NCBI GenBank assembly: GCA_021234155.1
Contig: JAJEKV010000102.1
Location: 1,486,456-1,550,455, forward strand
DNA from: Isoetes taiwanensis
Taxonomy: Eukaryota > Streptophyta > Lycopodiopsida > Isoetales > Isoetaceae
Reading direction: 5' to 3'
DNA length: 64,000 bases
A program made the translations under genes and the position numbers. Every line of letters starts with the position of its first letter. The first letter of the stretch is position 1. The notes beneath the pieces were generated by a model, which saw only the letters and a program-made list of their open reading frames with translations, ran no database searches and was not told the DNA's origin. Positions 22,852 through 34,457 of the stretch are shown piece after piece.

Positions 22852-23202
22852 ATGAAGAAGAAGAGCCCGAAACGGACTACTTCTGCAGTTGTGAGCACCA
22901 TAAAGTCGAGGTTGAGAAGTAGAACTGCAGGAGAAAGCTCCAGGGTTGATGAAGTTCTAGATCTGGACAAAGAAGCTGGTGGTGCTGATCACATTGCAAC
23001 AAAGGCTGCTGATAAAGGGAAGAATGTAGAAGAAGAAGAAGAACAAGTACAAGCACCTGCAGTGGAGAAGAAGAAGAAGGGTAGGCCCCCTAAGAAGATG
23101 CCAACACAACCTCCAAAAGGTGATCCTCAGAATGTTATTTACAAAATGTTAACCGTCGTCCGTCCGGGTTCATTGTCCGAGTTCCTGAAAACTTTGAAAT
23201 AA
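22852..23202 (+). CDS. Cargo exon: basic/acidic protein with an AT-hook
   Basis: A 116-residue frame, with a basic N-terminus, an acidic run (EEEEEQ) and the AT-hook motif KKKKGRPPKK at about residues 73-82. AT-hooks bind the minor groove of AT-rich DNA. It probably belongs to the same spliced gene as the RING-like exon upstream and the FCP1 exon 175 bp downstream. The displayed start is a convention, since the upstream splice acceptor was not fixed. Confidence 0.5.
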   Translation: MKKKSPKRTTSAVVSTIKSRLRSRTAGESSRVDEVLDLDKEAGGADHIATKAADKGKNVEEEEEQVQAPAVEKKKKGRPPKKMPTQPPKGDPQNVIYKMLTVVRPGSLSEFLKTLK

Positions 23203-23376
23203 CACTTGAAAGTTCTTTGATAACTCCTGAAAACTTTGAAAACTTTGAAATGACACTTGTGTTAATTTGTTGAAAGACAAAGAATTTGAAGTTGTGAACT
23301 AATTTGTTTTGTTAAGACTGTTTATTTGATGTCAGAATTGTTGATGTTTGAGTTTTTTGTTTTATGAATGTTGCAG

Positions 23377-24023
23377 ACCCCTTAGAAAAGAAAAAACTTG
23401 TCATCCTAGACTTAAATGGAGTTCTGGTGAGCACATTCCAAAAAAGAACCAGAATTAAAATTCCAACAGAGCTGAAGAAGCATTATGCAGGGGGGAAAGT
23501 GGTGTTGTGCAGACCAGGGCTGATAAAGTTTTTAGAAGGGTGCTTTGCCAGATTTGAGGTAGCCATATGGTCTTCTATGATGAAGCACAACATCATAGAA
23601 ATCCTAAATGTTATAGTGCCACCTTCCTTTATAGGAAGGTTCAAGTTCATTTGGGGTCAGAAAGAGCCAGTGCTTATGAAGCCAATTGTAAAAGTGTATG
23701 AGGCTTTTGAGGATGTAGGGGAGCTAGTGCTAGTTGATGACTCATTGTACAAGACTTTCTTGTCCCCACAAGACACTTGCTTCATAATTGAAAAATTTGA
23801 TAATGACATCAATGACAAAGGTTTCAATTTCTTAGCTGCATTTCTGCAAACTTGGCTCAATGCCAAGAATCCTCAAAAGTGGTTGCACGAGCAGTATGTT
23901 GAAGATAAAGTTCAAGAAGAGGACATCGACATACTTAGGCTTCTGGCTGACCATCTAAGTGAGCTAGCGAGGTGGAAAGTGGCTATTCTCAAAAGCATTC
24001 AGTTAATGAAGGAAATTGTTAAG
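23377..24023 (+). CDS. Cargo exon: FCP1/SCP-type HAD phosphatase domain
   Basis: The exon is bounded by an acceptor (TTGCAG|ACCCC) and a donor (AAG|GTATGT). The domain begins with HAD motif I as KLVILDLNGVLVST, continues with CRPGLIKFLEGCF, motif II in FEVAIWSSMM, and the late motif ELVLVDDSLYKT. FCP1/SCP enzymes dephosphorylate RNA polymerase II tails and other phosphoproteins. In the usual D-x-D the second Asp is the acid/base; here it is Asn (D-L-N), so activity may be weak or absent, though I recall plant FCP1-domain proteins with DLNG. The frame is intact across the exon. Confidence 0.75.
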
Positions 24024-25218
24024 GTATGTTGTTTAATTTCATTTAGTTGTGTTGTTATGCTATTGAAGTGATTGTAGTAATGTCATTGCTTTCAATTCAT
24101 TTAGTTGCATTTTTTGTATGTTGTTTGATTTGAATTACTTGGTTTGATGTAACCTAGAAGTTGCTTGGCCCGAGGAAGCAATTGAGGTAACTATCACGTG
24201 CATCAGCTCATAATAAAAATGATAGCAACATAGAAACAGATAAGCAACAAAGTTGACAAGGAGCATGTTTTGGAGAAAATAGAAATGTATACAAGTTGGT
24301 AGCCGGAGATGTCTAAGCTACAAGGCTTGATAGATGATATAAGTATAAACATACCGATGCAAAGGGAGATAAAGTACATGAAGATAATAATAACAATCCC
24401 TGCGTAATAATACTGATTTTGTCAATGAACAGGATGAAGAGCCTGCAAGAGAAGATAAAACACAAGATACTACTCTTATTGCGTCAATACCGCACTTCAA
24501 GTGATGCAAAGAAATGAAATTCTCACAGAAGGAGAATAAGAGTCTATAGACTCTTTTCAATATTTATGTAACTTAGCCTGTATGTAAGTTTAACTGTAAC
24601 AGTACACCAACTGAGTTGTACAGTTTTGTACATATATTGTAACAATTTTGTATCTAATGAATATAATATTTACCCGCACTTGCGAGTTTCTACTTGCAAA
24701 ATTGTTGTCCCAGTTTATATTTTGAATGTAATGGTTTCTCCTATGCTTGTCTCAGATTCCGGATGAAGTCCAAATCCTAATTGGTTAAACAAACAAACCT
24801 CAGATATGAAGCCAATCTTTGAACATATGCATGTAAAAAAGGTTTAAGAGTATTTACTTTGTGCATTGTCTTGAGCAAATCCCCAATTGAACACTTGCGT
24901 AAAAGTTTCCACCATTTGTTTCCAAGGACCAAACCGAAGGGACGAACGGTTAAGCATAAACTCAAAACAATTAGCACGTCGTGAGACAAAGCGTAAAATG
25001 CACAAAGCACCAGCAGCAGTACATTGATCAAGTCAGTCAGGACTACAAATATCTGTGCAACAAAGAATTTGTTAGCTTCCATTGATAGGTTTGTTAGAAA
25101 CAATAGGTTTGTTAGAAACAATGTAGCAGCCACTTTACATGTGAATGAGCCACTTTACATGTGAATGATGTGCTTCTCGCCGCTCGAAGCGTATGCGAAA
25201 AAAAAAAAATGCTAGGTG
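24024..25218. other. Intron-like and spacer sequence in the DNA transposon
   Basis: AT-rich sequence after the FCP1 exon donor. I could not place a following exon with confidence. A minus frame at 24777-25133 is hydrophobic but has no family match I can name. Confidence 0.4.
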
Positions 25219-27926
25219 TTAGCACTCTACAGGAAGGGATGCCATCACTTTTTGGCATGTCTCTTCACTCATCTTAAACTTGTTGTTGCCAAGACTCTCC
25301 ATATCAAATTTCACTTGTCTAATAAGGTGACTGTACACACTAGCAACTGGCTTGTCCACTAATAACTCAAAGTGGAGTGCATCTGTCTGCTTGTAGTAGT
25401 GGCCAGAAACTATGACTTCTCCCACACCAAATGCGAGAACCCCATGAGTCTTCATATGCATCTAACAATGTATTTTAGTCTCTGTACACCTAAGAACATA
25501 AAAGTCAACTCCTTCTTCATCCTCCTGGATCTGCATTTACAGCAAAGTTATCTCCAACTTCTAGAACAGAACTGAGGTATTCATTAGCCTCATCATCATC
25601 CTCTTCTTCATCCTCATCCTCATCTTCATCTTGAACTGCTTTTGTTGGCTGATTGTTTTCTGTAGATTTCTTCAACTTCCCGGTTAAATTGTGGGACCAA
25701 GCTCCCAATCGAGCTTTGTTCATGCAATCATCCCATTTTCCATGAAAGCAAAAAGGACGAAAACAAGAGAGGCACTGTGGGCAACTTTTTGCGGGGATTT
25801 GTTTTGTCACATGGTCTGATGGAATGAAGTTTAGAGCTCCCACAAAGTGACCTCCATTCCCTCTTTTTCAGATTTGTCTACATTTTCGGGTTCAATATGC
25901 CAAAAAACCTCGCAATATAGAATGTAAAAATGTCACCTCAAATGAAGAAGAATGCAATGGTACTGATTGAATTTACCTTCTTATATTTGGGTCTGGTGGG
26001 TTGTTCATCATATACCAATTCATGAAATCCACAACGTCTTTGGCACGCTCCAATTTCCAGGAATCATACTTCAATTGTTCTCTTGCCAAAATCCTTTTTA
26101 GGATTGCACCTTGTCCATCATGTTCTCCTTTCCCATGAGAGCTGGCAAAAAAATTCCATTCATACTCAATTCCTTCACTATTGACATAGTTCCTTCCTAA
26201 ATACCAAAAAGGTCTTGCTCCTTTGAACTGTGATGTGCAACCATCACTCCAAAAAATATGTTTGTTGTACAAAATATTTTGTACTCTGAGCCAGTCTGCA
26301 TGAACTTTCAAGCAATGGTGTACAAACTCACTGCTATGATCTCTATCATCTGAAATATAAAAATGTACTTCCTTTATGATTCTCCTCTCATTACTGCTGA
26401 TGATCTGCTGAGTTGTCTTCCTCTTTCTTTGCTGCTTTTCCTTCTCTAGTTCCCTTTTCTCTGCTTCCTTAGCTTCCATATCTTCTATCTCATCCCGGGT
26501 TGCATGTCTATATGTGATATGAACCAAAATTGATGCCTGATCTGTGTGCCAGTGGCAAGATTGTGCCTCTTTCTGAATTTTAAAACTGTAATTTTCAGCA
26601 AAATCAATAACCGAGACAACTGCACCTTCAGGAAAAGTATCCAAGCACTTCCTGAATTGCTTTGCCTGCCAGTGTGCAACATAATTGTGTGGGATGAATT
26701 GTACCAGTGTCTTCGAAGCATGCTGCTGGAATTGGGGCAGGCTCTCTTTCTTGTATGCAAGTCTAGTTACCTTTGTTTGGTTTCTTTCCCCGCCATTTTT
26801 TTTGGTGGTCTCCTTCATGTAACCAACCTCTTGCTTGTTTTTGAAAACAAAGATCAGGTAAAGTTTGCAAACACAAGCACAACAATCACAAGCACAAAAA
26901 TCATTTAAGCACAAATGCCAAATACACTACCTTTTCAAACTGTTTCCACTCCACTTTGTAATCAGACTCCTCCTTCTCCTTTGGACATATTGGCAACCTG
27001 TTTGTAAGACCACACAGAAATTTGTTTGTAAGATGTTGCATCAATCATCTTAACAACTCAAAATAGAATGTTCAAACATCTTAACATTAAAAAAAGAGTA
27101 CCTTTTCAATCCACAATCCTTGCATGCCACCTGCAGACAATTATGTTTGTGCCACTCTTCATCTTCATCCTTAGGGCAGATCATTTGCCTCCAAAAATCA
27201 CTAGTGGATTTATAAACATGGTTCTTGGCTGCACAAAAGTTACCATCACCACAAACAGCACAAGTACAGTTGCAATCTTTATGCACGCCATTTGGATCTG
27301 TTCTGATTTTGTTGAGTGCTTGCATCACATATTCAAAGTGCATGTGATATTGGCAGCAGCAAGTTTCTCTTTCATTTAAGCGCCTCACAAATGATGGCTT
27401 CAACAATTCAAATGTGCGCTGGGTAATCTTAATGTCATTGAATTCCTTCTTGAAGTTCATGTAAAATTGCAACTGCAAACAAAGAAGATCTATATAGAAA
27501 CAGATATATGCAACAGAAGAAACATACTAAGCAGGGAAATCACCTGAGATATTTCAAGCAGTTGTATTGGATGATCAATTTTATCGCCATCTGCTGTAAC
27601 AAACTTTCTCACATGCTTCCCTCGTATGGTGAAACTCGTGTTTTTTTCTGTCCGAACTTGTAAACACAATTTCTAACCTCGTCACTCAATGCATCACACC
27701 TCTTTTTCCTTGAAAACATTGACCACGGACCACATTCTTGGTCTGCCATTATTCTTCTTCTGGTTGCAGCAACAACAGATTTTCTAGATATATGAAGGAG
27801 ACGTGCGACAGCAGATTGGTTGATGGATTTTGCTGATGAAGATACCATTTGCAAAGTAGACTTTCTTGCTTGCAATACATCTGTCTTCCTTAATTTCTTT
27901 TTGTTCATTGAATGTCTCCTGAACAT
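25219..27926 (-). CDS. Multi-exon transposase of the DNA transposon
   Basis: Exons on the minus strand in order: 27609-27926 (basic N-terminus with a helix-turn-helix-like SAVARLLHISRKSVVAATRR); 27541 to about 27100 (a Cys/His-rich region, CNCTCAVCGDGNFC, and CLQVACKDCGLK); a short exon near 27000; 25973 to about 26850 (catalytic region); 25517-25843 (CPQCLSCFRPFC and a long Asp/Glu run); 25219-25461 (C-terminal). Splice signals are visible, for example TTTGCAG|TTGCAA near 27474 and CTCAG|GTGATT near 27541. The catalytic part shows IDFAENYSFK, FWSDGCTSQFKGARPFW and SSHGKGEHDGQGAILKR, three blocks with conserved acidic residues as in RNase H-fold transposases. Whether it is active cannot be judged. 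Confidence 0.72.
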
Positions 27927-28557
27927 TTTTTAATCACATTCTTCATGATCTTGCTTTGTTCATAATCAACAAAATCCACTTCAAAGGGCAATTTCGCCTT
28001 CACTCTCTTCACAAATCATGCACCACCATTGCTTTATCCCCTTCTTTCAAAGGCTTTGTGATTTCGTTGAAATAATCGTCCATTTTTTGGACAATTCTTG
28101 AAGCCTTCTACTTTTCGAGGCCTCGTTCAATTTCGAGGTGCAAGTTTTCTTTCTCTCTCTCCCTTTCTCTTTTTATTTGTCTTGATTGCCTTCTTCTCTC
28201 GGCTTGAATTTCCCGGAAAACTTTGAGTCTCTTTTCCTCATCCAAATCGAAACTGATTGATCCATTGAGGATCGTGATGTCTGAGAATTTTGCGGTCTGA
28301 GAAACCGTGATCTACAAAAGAACGATTCGTTTCCGGAGGTACAAGCTGAATGATCATTCCATACAAAAAGAATTCAAAAACAGACCCGCCATCTCAAAAA
28401 GCAGACCGCCATCATTTTGAACCCGAATTTGATTTTCGAGCAGCCATGTCATCGATCCGGAAGCAATTTGCTAAAAACGGATCATCGTGTTCCCGCTCTC
28501 CAAGCACCCCCAAGCACAGCAGATCAAGCACGAAAAGCAGAGCGTCCGGACGGGTGC
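27927..28557. other. Right subterminal region of the DNA transposon
   Basis: No gene seen. Probably the transposase 5' leader and transposase-binding region. Short Ser/Arg-rich plus frames look accidental. Confidence 0.45.
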
Positions 28558-28586
28558 TTTTGTACCCCAATATCTAACTTAGACCC
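28558..28586. repeat. Right terminal inverted repeat
   Basis: Exact inverse of 21070-21098 over 29 bases; TTGT follows at 28587-28590. Confidence 0.92.
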
Positions 28587-28622
28587 TTGTGTAAAAATGT
28601 ATTGAGGCTCACGGTGATCGAT

Positions 28623-30331
28623 CTAACTAGAAAATTTCCTACCAAGCAAATAATGCCTCCAAATACGAAGAGCTCTTACAACAACTAGAAGTTCTTGATC
28701 ATGGGTTGGATAACGCTGTTCAGCGTCATTCATCTTCTTAGAATCGTAGGCTACCGCTCTTCCTTCTTGCATGAGAACTCCACCAGTTGCTAGCTTACTT
28801 GCATCAGTTGCTACTAGCTTGTCCTTGTTTGGATCTGGTAGGGTGAGCACTGGTGCTGTTGTTAAGGCGTCTTTGAGCTTTTCAAATGAAGCTTGAACAT
28901 TATCTAGCCAATGTGCCCCCCAATCTTTTACCTTTTTATTCTTAGTAAGGTCCGACAAAGGGGATGCCCACTTAGCGAAGTCCGTTATAAATTTACGGTA
29001 GTAACCTGCTAAGCCGAGAAAACTTCTTACTTCCGAGACATTCTTTGGTGCTGGCCAATCCACTATGGCTTCAATTTTTACTGGGTCCGTTGAGATTCCC
29101 TCTCCACATGCCCCAAATATTCCACTCTACTTGTTGCAAAGTGACATTCGGAAAGTTTAGCATACAAACGATGTCATCTTAGCTTTTCTAATACCCTCCT
29201 CAAATGTACGACATGTTCTTCCATAGACTTGCTATAAATTAGAATATCATCGAAAAATATGATGACAAATTCATCTAGAAAGTCCCTGAAGATGTCATTC
29301 ATCAGGCGCATAAACATTGCTGGAGCATTTGATAGACCAAAAGGCATGACTGTGAACTCATAATGCCCGTACCGCGTTCTGAAGGCGGTCTTATGGATAT
29401 CCTCCTCCTTGATTCTTATTTGGTGATAACCAGACTTTAAATCAATCTTTGAAAAGAGCTTTGCTCCTTGGAGCTGGTCCATTAGATCATCCGCTCTTGA
29501 CAATGCATATTTGTTCTTTATCGTTTGCTTGTTGAACCGACGATAATCAATGCACATCCGTAGACTTCCGTCTTTCTTCTTGACGAAGAGGATGGGTGCA
29601 CCAAACGGTGATACACTTGGCCTAATGAACCCAATTTCTAATAATTCTTGCAGTTGCTTCTTGAGCTCAGTTAGCTCAGGTGTGCTCATCCTATAGGAGG
29701 CTTTGCTAATTGGTTTTGCATCTGGTGCAAGAGTGATTTCACATTCGACACCTCTGTAAGGCGGTAATTCGCGGATTTCATCCGGGAATAGGTCATGAAA
29801 TTCTTTAATTAACTTGGCAATTGCCCTAGGTAGTTGTTTCAAATTGGCATCCTCCTTCTTATTCTTTTCGTTTGGGTCTATGGCTTCTAGCCTAAGGATA
29901 TAATCAACCTCATCCTTGGAGATGCATTTACGCAATTGCTTTAATGACATGCATTGCATTATTGAGGCAATTTTCTTACCTTTGACCAAAAAACGTTTGC
30001 CATTAGGTGCCATGATTGATATCTCGTGTTTATCACAATCGATCACTGCTTTAGCTGGCTTTAAGAATTCCATGCCAACTATGAGATCATATTTTCCAAT
30101 ATCCATGACTTCAACCCCCATGTTCAAATTTGCCCCGCTCAATGATATATCAAAGTTCACTCTTTTTCCTTTTGTATGGCGTATTGCTCCACTTGCCATG
30201 CTCAATGGGTCCGGCTTTGACTTGAGGATCTTTGTTTTGAGTAGCCGCCATTCTAGGAGATGCGGTTGTGGGAGCTTCCCCGTGTCTAGAGTAGGGCCCA
30301 TACTTGGTACAAATAAGAACTTGGAAGCCAT
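28623..30331 (-). pseudogene. Element 1 protease remnant, reverse transcriptase and first part of RNase H
   Basis: 29174-30331 holds a decayed aspartic protease region (the DSG of element 2 is not readable in frame here), then a full reverse transcriptase palm: [67 protein letters not shown] and the catalytic [14 protein letters not shown]. After a frameshift near 29.1-29.17 kb, 28623-29063 continues with [15 protein letters not shown] and the RNase H start [18 protein letters not shown] through [23 protein letters not shown]. The domain then stops at the DNA transposon and resumes at 21053. Confidence 0.92.
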
Positions 30332-31571
30332 TGCTGAACATGCAATGCATCAATTCACCTGAAAAACAAGCAAGACATGTAGAGCTTGACCTGAATAATA
30401 CGTGCAGTACAATATTTGATGAATTTAACAATTTCTATAATGTAACAGATTGCTTTAAAAATCCCTACCTTTTCGGACTGAAGTAGCACATTGGAAGCCC
30501 CGAATTGGCACGTTAGAGTCCCTGCATGGTACATGTGATGCCTAAAAGTGGATCAATATTGAGCTGCAAATGGAACAAAGAGCATCCAATAATGGAACAA
30601 CTTGTACCCTATTTTAAAACATCGAACACCAAAACCGGAACACAAAACTTGCTGATTGATGTCAAAAACAGAATACATTTATGAATTCAAGCTCCAGTTC
30701 AATTATCGGAATGCTTACTAAAAAGATGGCAAGAATCTGATGTGAATACATATTATGAATGTACATAATCTTGTGAATACAAAGAACTAAGAGTTCTGAT
30801 CCTCTTGGAGGCTCTTCTATCAGCAATGGCTGGATTATTCGACGCATCCCTAAAGCCTTGTCTGCAGGATCAATAGACCAAAACACGGAGGGGCTATTTG
30901 AGTGCCAAATATCAGAATTGTTGGTTTGAGATTCTTCACCGCTTTGTGCCTCGATTACCATGATAACATTCATGGGTTTCTTCCAAGCCGCACCCATATT
31001 GGTCGGGGCTTTTCGGTAGTTGGTCGCCTTGAAGAACATCATTTGCTTGACTGCTCAATACCACTTCTACATTTCTCGGAAAATGTAAACGATTTCAAAC
31101 AATTATTCTCGGTTAGAAATCAGTAAAGTCAAACAAAGGTAGTTATTGGCTTACTTCCTCAACATCCACTTCCTCTAGAGCATCTTCAAATTCAAATAAT
31201 CTTCCTCATTTATGTCCTCCTCGCTTGTTTTCTCAATTCTTGTAATAGGCTTCAATCAGCCATGTAAATTCAAAGGAAAAACTAACTAAACTGAAAACCA
31301 ATTACTCAATTGAAAAATAGTTACCTCTTTTTGCAATTGCCTTGCCCCTTTCTCTCTCAATTTAATCATTGCGGATGCTCGGGCTGCTCTTGCCTCTATA
31401 ACTGGATGGTTCCTTGGACCATAAATAGGTAAACTTTTGCTTTGCCTCATTCTTTTTTTCTCTCATCCTTCTCTTTTTGCAATTGTTCCTTTTTCTTTTC
31501 TTCTCTTCATCCATCTGTTTTTTTTTTTTCCTTTCACTTGCCTCTAATCTAGCTCGTTTCTTTTCCTTCTT

Positions 31572-32927
31572 TTACGCTTCCTCCTCCTTCTCCATGGTAG
31601 CTATCAAGTCCGCCTTTGTTACCAACAAGGTTCCTGCAATATCTCTTGGTATAAAAGTCTTCTTCCTCCTTTTCCTTTGTAACTCGGCAGCCTCTACATT
31701 TTCATTTTCAGCGAAATCTGATCCCGATTTGCATTTGCATTTCCGATGGATCTTTGCATTTGCATCCACATTTACCATCCCATCAATTTGGACATCTAAT
31801 CCACCGAAGTTCTGTTTGAACTTTGTTTGGATTATAAGGATAAATGCCCCTGTCTTTTCAAAAGCCGATCTGATATTTGCAGGGTCGAGTGCCAAATCAA
31901 GTGCTTCCCTCACCATTGATGTTAAATCCTCCTTGGGAGGCTCACTACCTGCATGATGCAAACAATACCTATGTCTAATATGCCTAAATGCCTCTTTGAA
32001 GGGTCCAAAGCAACTTACATCCAAAGGCTGCAGCACAGTGAGGCGTGTGAGGAGGTAGCTTCAAGATGTGGAGCCACTGTTGCGGCGGCCTAATTTAAAT
32101 TTTCTAAAGAAACATGGGATCCATGACCATCTAAGATGAGCGGTGTGGATTTGCGCGCCAGAAACACCACACTGAACCTTCTTTCTAAGTGATTAACCCA
32201 ATCCTTGAAGATGTCTTTAGTCATCCATGCTTTCTTTTGCATAGAAATTGCTGCCTCTCGTTCACAACCCTCTAAGTAATCCTCTCTAGCTCGTACTCCT
32301 TCAAAATGTACAGATTAGGGAGTTTCTCCCCATTTGCATTCACACATGACAAGACAACAACCATTCCCTCGCTGGCCATTGTCCTCTCGGATATTTGTTT
32401 TGCTCCCTTTCTAGCAAGAACTCTTACACCTGATTCCTTACCGGCCTGCACACCCGATTCATCACAATTCGGATGTGGTCGGGCTTATTACCTACAAGAT
32501 CAAGAGCTTCCCTTAAAGATGCATAGAAAGCATCTAAATTAGGCTTAGAGCAGGCAATTGCTCTAGCATTGTTCATAATTTGAGCCTTTCTTAAGGCTAG
32601 ATCAGGGATGCCTATTTCCTAAACACCTCCACCATTTTAAAACCGGAACTCCATTCTTGAATGGAGTTATGCGACCCCCACATAGATCAGCTACCTTTTG
32701 CCTCAACATTGTCACCATCCTCCCCATCCCTCAGCCACTTGTTGGAGGCACCAAAGGACTAAATTTTCCTCTTCATCCCAAGTTAAAGCTTTGGGTCTTT
32801 TGCCACATTTTGATTTTGATATGTGGAAGACATGATTCCTCAAAGTTGTATGGGGAATACCATACAACCTAGCTGCCTTCCCGAGTGAATATAATCCATC
32901 TTCTACATCATCCCTTGCCTTGTTCAA
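31572..32927 (-). pseudogene. Pogo/Tigger-type transposase, decayed
   Basis: 32712-32927 encodes an HTH-psq-type DNA-binding domain (SLGKAARLYGIPHTTLRNHV). After frame changes the DDE catalytic blocks can be read: NCDESGVQAG (first Asp) near 32455, LDGHGSHVS (second Asp) near 32115, and the C-terminal LQPLDVSCFGPFKEAF at 31990-32036 in the 31572-32036 frame. That order is diagnostic of DDE_1/pogo transposases. Multiple stops and frameshifts make it non-functional. 31060-31560 is low-complexity Lys/Glu-coding sequence, perhaps the transposase C-terminus. Confidence 0.85.
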
Positions 32928-33654
32928 ATTATCCCGTGGTCCAAGAGCCCCTCTTCATGCTCCTAATGGCCTTTTTTTACTAACTCTTGGTCCGCCATTC
33001 TCATCCGCAATCGGACATGAATTGGCATTGGGGATAGGAGCTGAAACTCTATTTCTGCTACAATTCCTGGGCCGGGAAGGAATGAGGCCCCGAGAACCTC
33101 GGCAAAGAGCTTCAACAAAGATTACCGGATCAGATCAAGCCCTAGATCGAAAAAAGGAGGCATGGCTCGATGAGTACAGTAAGGATGAATCCATCTTTAT
33201 ATAGGCACACAATTGGGAAGTGCCAAGATTATCGAGGGAATCATTTTTTGTTTGAAGGGCGGGGATGCCTACCTTGTGGATTGCCAACCCGGGCTGAAAA
33301 GGAGCCCTTGATCCGGAGGAACACAGCTTGGATCATCCTGAAGATTCGGAAAAGAGAGGGAATTCTAGAAAAAGGAGAGGGAATTCTAGAAGCAACACAC
33401 GAGAACCTAAATTTAAATCATTCTTGAAACCAAGATGAAATATCTAACCTTCAAATTCTGGAAATTAATAGCCCGATTCCAAAATAAACGGCTACTTATG
33501 TGCCCGCATGCATGAAAATTGTTAAAAAGTAGCTCCAAATCATCAGGCATTCAAGCGTTAAAAGGGGTGAGATAGATGCAAACCTGGTACACATGCATGC
33601 CATTTTGGGCATGTGATGTTCTAATTAGGGATCCAATAGGGAATGGCGGATGTA

Positions 33655-33790
33655 GAGCACGGCCTCGCTGAACCATATTAGGGGCATCGATTGACCACAA
33701 ACAGCGCCGGTGATTCGTGAGAAGGCATCTGTTAAATCAGAGGGGCATCGATTGACTCACAAACAGGTGGGGTGATCCGTAGAAGGCAAA
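33655..33790. repeat. Tandem duplication of about 55 bp
   Basis: GGGGCATCGATTGACC/TCACAAACAG...GGTGATTCGTGAGAAGGCA occurs at about 33679-33728 and again at 33739-33788 with small differences. Confidence 0.7.
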
Positions 33791-33995
33791 GGATTGGACC
33801 ATGTTAGGGCATGAGCTTTTGCAAAAAGCGCGAGATCGGGGCGTTGTGGATCAGATTAGGGCATCCAGGGGTCTTGGATTGGCCACCCCAACACGCCGAG
33901 GGCAACGGGCTGGAAAAAAAGGGGGGCCGCGTTTTATTTACTTCCTACCCTACTCTATTAGGACTTCGATAGGGTTTATCATCTATAATGCCCTC

Positions 33996-34208
33996 TCACT
34001 GAAATGTCGGTGAGACCCGACTCTCCACATTTTCGGTTTCTATGGCTGCACAAATTCTACACTCACCTTTCGATGAAATCTTGGGCCTCCTCCTCCTCGG
34101 CGCCAATATCCCATTTGGGGAATCCCATCCTTCAAGATCCGCCATAGCTGCTTGTATGACAAAAGGACACTGCGTGAGTGCGATGTCCCAGTTGGAAACA
34201 CCAAGCAC
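33996..34208 (-). pseudogene. Element 1 gag C-terminal segment
   Basis: The frame reads CPFVIQAAMADLEGWD...GECRICAAIETENVES, matching element 2 [16 protein letters not shown]...[16 protein letters not shown] between the zinc knuckle and protease. This shows where the 30.35-33.98 kb insertion entered. Confidence 0.85.
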
Positions 34209-34457
34209 AACTTTTTCTTTATACGCTCAGTCCATTTTTTCCTTAGGTATGTCGTTCAAAAAATTGCTTCACGCACTTTCTCGTAGGGACCTCCGCTGTA
34301 TAAGGTTCCTTAAAGGGTGTCTTTTGTCATTTTTACCTCGCATCGTTGTGCTCTTCCCTCGTAGTAGGGGTTAACGCTTTTGGTTGAAGCTACCGTGATT
34401 TCCCCTTGTCGTAATACGACCGCCTCTGCTACTGGTTTTGGGGTGTCTCCTCCGCAC

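Larger units (their letters stand above)
21070..28586. mobile_element. 7.5-kb DNA transposon nested in element 1 RNase H, with cargo genes
   Basis: Perfect 29-bp terminal inverted repeats (21070-21098 and 28558-28586, beginning GGGTCTAAGTTAGATATTGG) and a 4-bp target duplication bound the insertion. It interrupts the RNase H domain of element 1 between the segments ending at 28591 and resuming at 21065. The right half encodes a multi-exon transposase on the minus strand. The left half carries plus-strand exons with a RING-like zinc module, an AT-hook region and an FCP1/HAD phosphatase domain. A 4-bp duplication fits the Sola superfamily among others; I cannot assign it with certainty. Confidence 0.88.
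30350..33985 (-). mobile_element. Pogo-like (Tc1/mariner) transposon insertion, boundaries approximate
   Basis: Element 1 coding sequence matches element 2 up to about 33.99 kb (gag end) and resumes near 30.34 kb (before the protease), so roughly 3.6 kb are inserted here. Inside are remnants of a pogo/Tigger-type transposase. I could not identify matching terminal repeats or a TA duplication, so the ends are approximate and more than one insertion may be present. Confidence 0.6.

Noticed and set aside
24777-25133. Hydrophobic 118-residue frame in the DNA transposon
   Set aside because: No family recognised, AT-rich sequence easily gives Leu/Phe runs, and it lies beyond the transposase stop.
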